A stretch of DNA of 64,000 bases from Halomarina rubra (GTDB lineage Archaea; Halobacteriota; Halobacteria; Halobacteriales; Haloarculaceae). Made by a program: the position numbers and the translations under genes. Of the stretch, positions 62,980 through 64,000 are shown piece after piece (positions within the stretch are counted from its first letter, which is position 1; the number at the start of each line of letters is the position of its first letter). Below the pieces are notes generated by a model. That model was not told the origin of the DNA, made no database searches, and was given only the letters and a program-made list of their open reading frames with translations. The DNA is taken from contig NZ_JALXFV010000003.1 in assembly GCF_023699475.1 (NCBI RefSeq), positions 1-64,000 on the forward strand, written 5' to 3'.

Positions 62980-63984
62980 ATGGCAGTCATCGAAACCGAC
63001 GGGCTCAGCAAGTACTACGGCGACGTCCGGGGCGTCGAGGACCTCACCTTCGGCGTCGAGGAGGGCGAGGTGTTCGGCTTCCTCGGGCCGAACGGGGCCG
63101 GGAAGACCACGACCATCCGGACGCTGATGGGCTTCCTCTCGCCGACGGGAGGGAGCGCGACCGTCCTCGGTGCGGACGTGCGCGACGCCGGAGCGCTCCG
63201 GGCCGCCCGAGCGCGCATCGGCTACCTGCCGAGCGACCCGGGACTGAACGAGAACGTCACCGGCCGACGCCTCATCGAGTACCACGGCGCGCTCCGGGGC
63301 GACGTCAGGAGCGACGAACTGCTCGAACTGTTCGAACCGCCGCTCGACCGGAAGGTCGGGGAGTACTCCCGAGGCAACCGGCAGATGCTCGCCATCGTCC
63401 TCGCGTTCATGCACGACCCGGACCTCGTCATCATGGACGAACCCACCTCGGGGCTGGACCCACTCAAACAGGAGCGGTTCCTGGAGTTCGTCCGCGCCGA
63501 ACGCGAGCGCGGGAAGACGTTCTTCTTCTCCAGTCACATCCTCGGGGAGGTCCGGAAGGTGTGTGACCGCATCGGCATCGTCCGGGACGGCTTCCTCGTC
63601 GAACTGGAGGACGTCGAGTCGCTCATCGACCGGACGGGGAAACTCGTCCGCGCGAGCGTCGGCGGGACGGTCACTCCCGAGGAGTTCACCATCGAGGGGG
63701 CACACGACGTGACCGTCGGCGGCGAGACGACTCCGGACGAGACGGCGACCGACGGCGGGGAAGAGACCCTGGTGACGTTCACCTACACCGGCGCGTACGA
63801 ACCGCTGTTGCGCCACCTGCTTCGCTACGACCTGCGGGACCTCGCAATCGAGGAGGCCCCGCTGGAGGAGGTGTTCATGCGCTTCTACGGGGAGGACGAC
63901 GCCGAGGCCGTCGTCGAACGCGTCGAACGCGAGCGTCGCGCCGCCGAGGGTGAGGACACCGAACTCGAGGCCGCCGATGTTTGA
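62980..63984 (+). CDS. ABC transporter ATP-binding protein, TetR-linked
   Basis: 334 residues. Walker A GPNGAGKTT (about 37-45), Q-loop LPSDPGLNE near 88, signature EYSRGNRQMLAIVLAF near 130 (the usual SGGQ is SRGN), Walker B LVIMDEPTSGLDP near 148, H-loop FSSHILGEV. The C-terminal 100 residues are an acidic regulatory stretch. It drives an ABC exporter whose permease starts at 63977, overlapping by 8 bases. TetR operator 2 and an A-rich leader (62926-62941) lie upstream; there is no TATA box at -27 of the ATG, so a leader of some length is likely. Confidence 0.9.
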   Translation: MAVIETDGLSKYYGDVRGVEDLTFGVEEGEVFGFLGPNGAGKTTTIRTLMGFLSPTGGSATVLGADVRDAGALRAARARIGYLPSDPGLNENVTGRRLIEYHGALRGDVRSDELLELFEPPLDRKVGEYSRGNRQMLAIVLAFMHDPDLVIMDEPTSGLDPLKQERFLEFVRAERERGKTFFFSSHILGEVRKVCDRIGIVRDGFLVELEDVESLIDRTGKLVRASVGGTVTPEEFTIEGAHDVTVGGETTPDETATDGGEETLVTFTYTGAYEPLLRHLLRYDLRDLAIEEAPLEEVFMRFYGEDDAEAVVERVERERRAAEGEDTELEAADV

Positions 63985-64000
63985 GACCGCCCGCTTCGAG
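63977..64000 (+). CDS. Start of an ABC exporter permease, cut by window end
   Basis: Eight codons (MFETARFE) from ATG 63977, overlapping the ATPase stop by 8 bases. The arrangement and the short cytoplasmic start fit an ABC-2 permease, but only eight residues are visible, so the identity is inferred from context. Confidence 0.5.

Overview
The window comes from a halophilic archaeon (class Halobacteria); I cannot name the genus from sequence alone. The evidence is very high G+C DNA, strongly acidic Asp/Glu-rich proteins, many genes starting with GTG, AT-rich TATA boxes about 27 bases before start codons (leaderless transcripts), tRNA genes without an encoded CCA end, and families typical of haloarchaea (haloarchaeal PEP carboxylase and 6-phosphogluconate dehydrogenase, the PIN-ATPase-KH protein, MoxR/DUF58 clusters, archaeal type IV pilus genes). 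Genes are dense and alternate in strand. I see no rRNA, CRISPR array, transposase, integrase or replication origin.

Layout. 1-11 kb: aconitase (3' end cut by the window edge), a dUTPase-like protein, an SDR lacking the catalytic Tyr, an amidohydrolase, a flavin reductase, a Tat-exported metzincin, an SLC13/TrkA-C permease and small membrane proteins. 11-26 kb: tRNA-Arg(CCG), a MATE exporter, a membrane-anchored 2Fe-2S ferredoxin, a 2-oxoacid dehydrogenase E1-alpha/E1-beta/lipoyl-carrier operon, 6-phosphogluconate dehydrogenase, a GNAT enzyme, a lipoprotein, an M20 peptidase, the PIN-ATPase-KH protein, a methyltransferase, a bifunctional-nuclease-family protein, an amidase and tRNA-Ser(CGA). 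26-32 kb: a MoxR ATPase and, on the other strand, its usual partners (DUF4129, DUF58 and two membrane proteins), separated by a luciferase-like oxidoreductase. 32-46 kb: a membrane protein joining calcium-binding-type repeats to a cytoplasmic DNA-binding domain, a DedA protein, an ABC exporter, a BCCT osmolyte transporter, a PspA homologue, an iron-type alcohol dehydrogenase, PEP carboxylase and an aldehyde dehydrogenase. 46-54 kb: a seven-gene type IV pilus-like operon (ATPase, membrane platform, five small pilin-like proteins). 54-64 kb: a repeat-bearing lipoprotein, small proteins, an RND exporter with a TrmB regulator, a zinc-ribbon/TetR/MATE operon with paired operators, and the start of an ABC exporter.

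How the genes fit together. Central carbon metabolism is represented by aconitase, PEP carboxylase, 6-phosphogluconate dehydrogenase, aldehyde and alcohol dehydrogenases and an oxoacid dehydrogenase. A second theme is the cell envelope: two MATE pumps, an RND pump, two ABC exporters, a pilus-like machine, glycosylation-prone lipoproteins and a Tat protease. The most interesting items are the membrane-bound repeat/winged-helix protein, the five-pilin cassette, the matched TetR operator pair, the two lipoproteins with matching promoters, and two tRNA genes that each carry a truncated copy of their own 3' end at exactly the same 109-base spacing.
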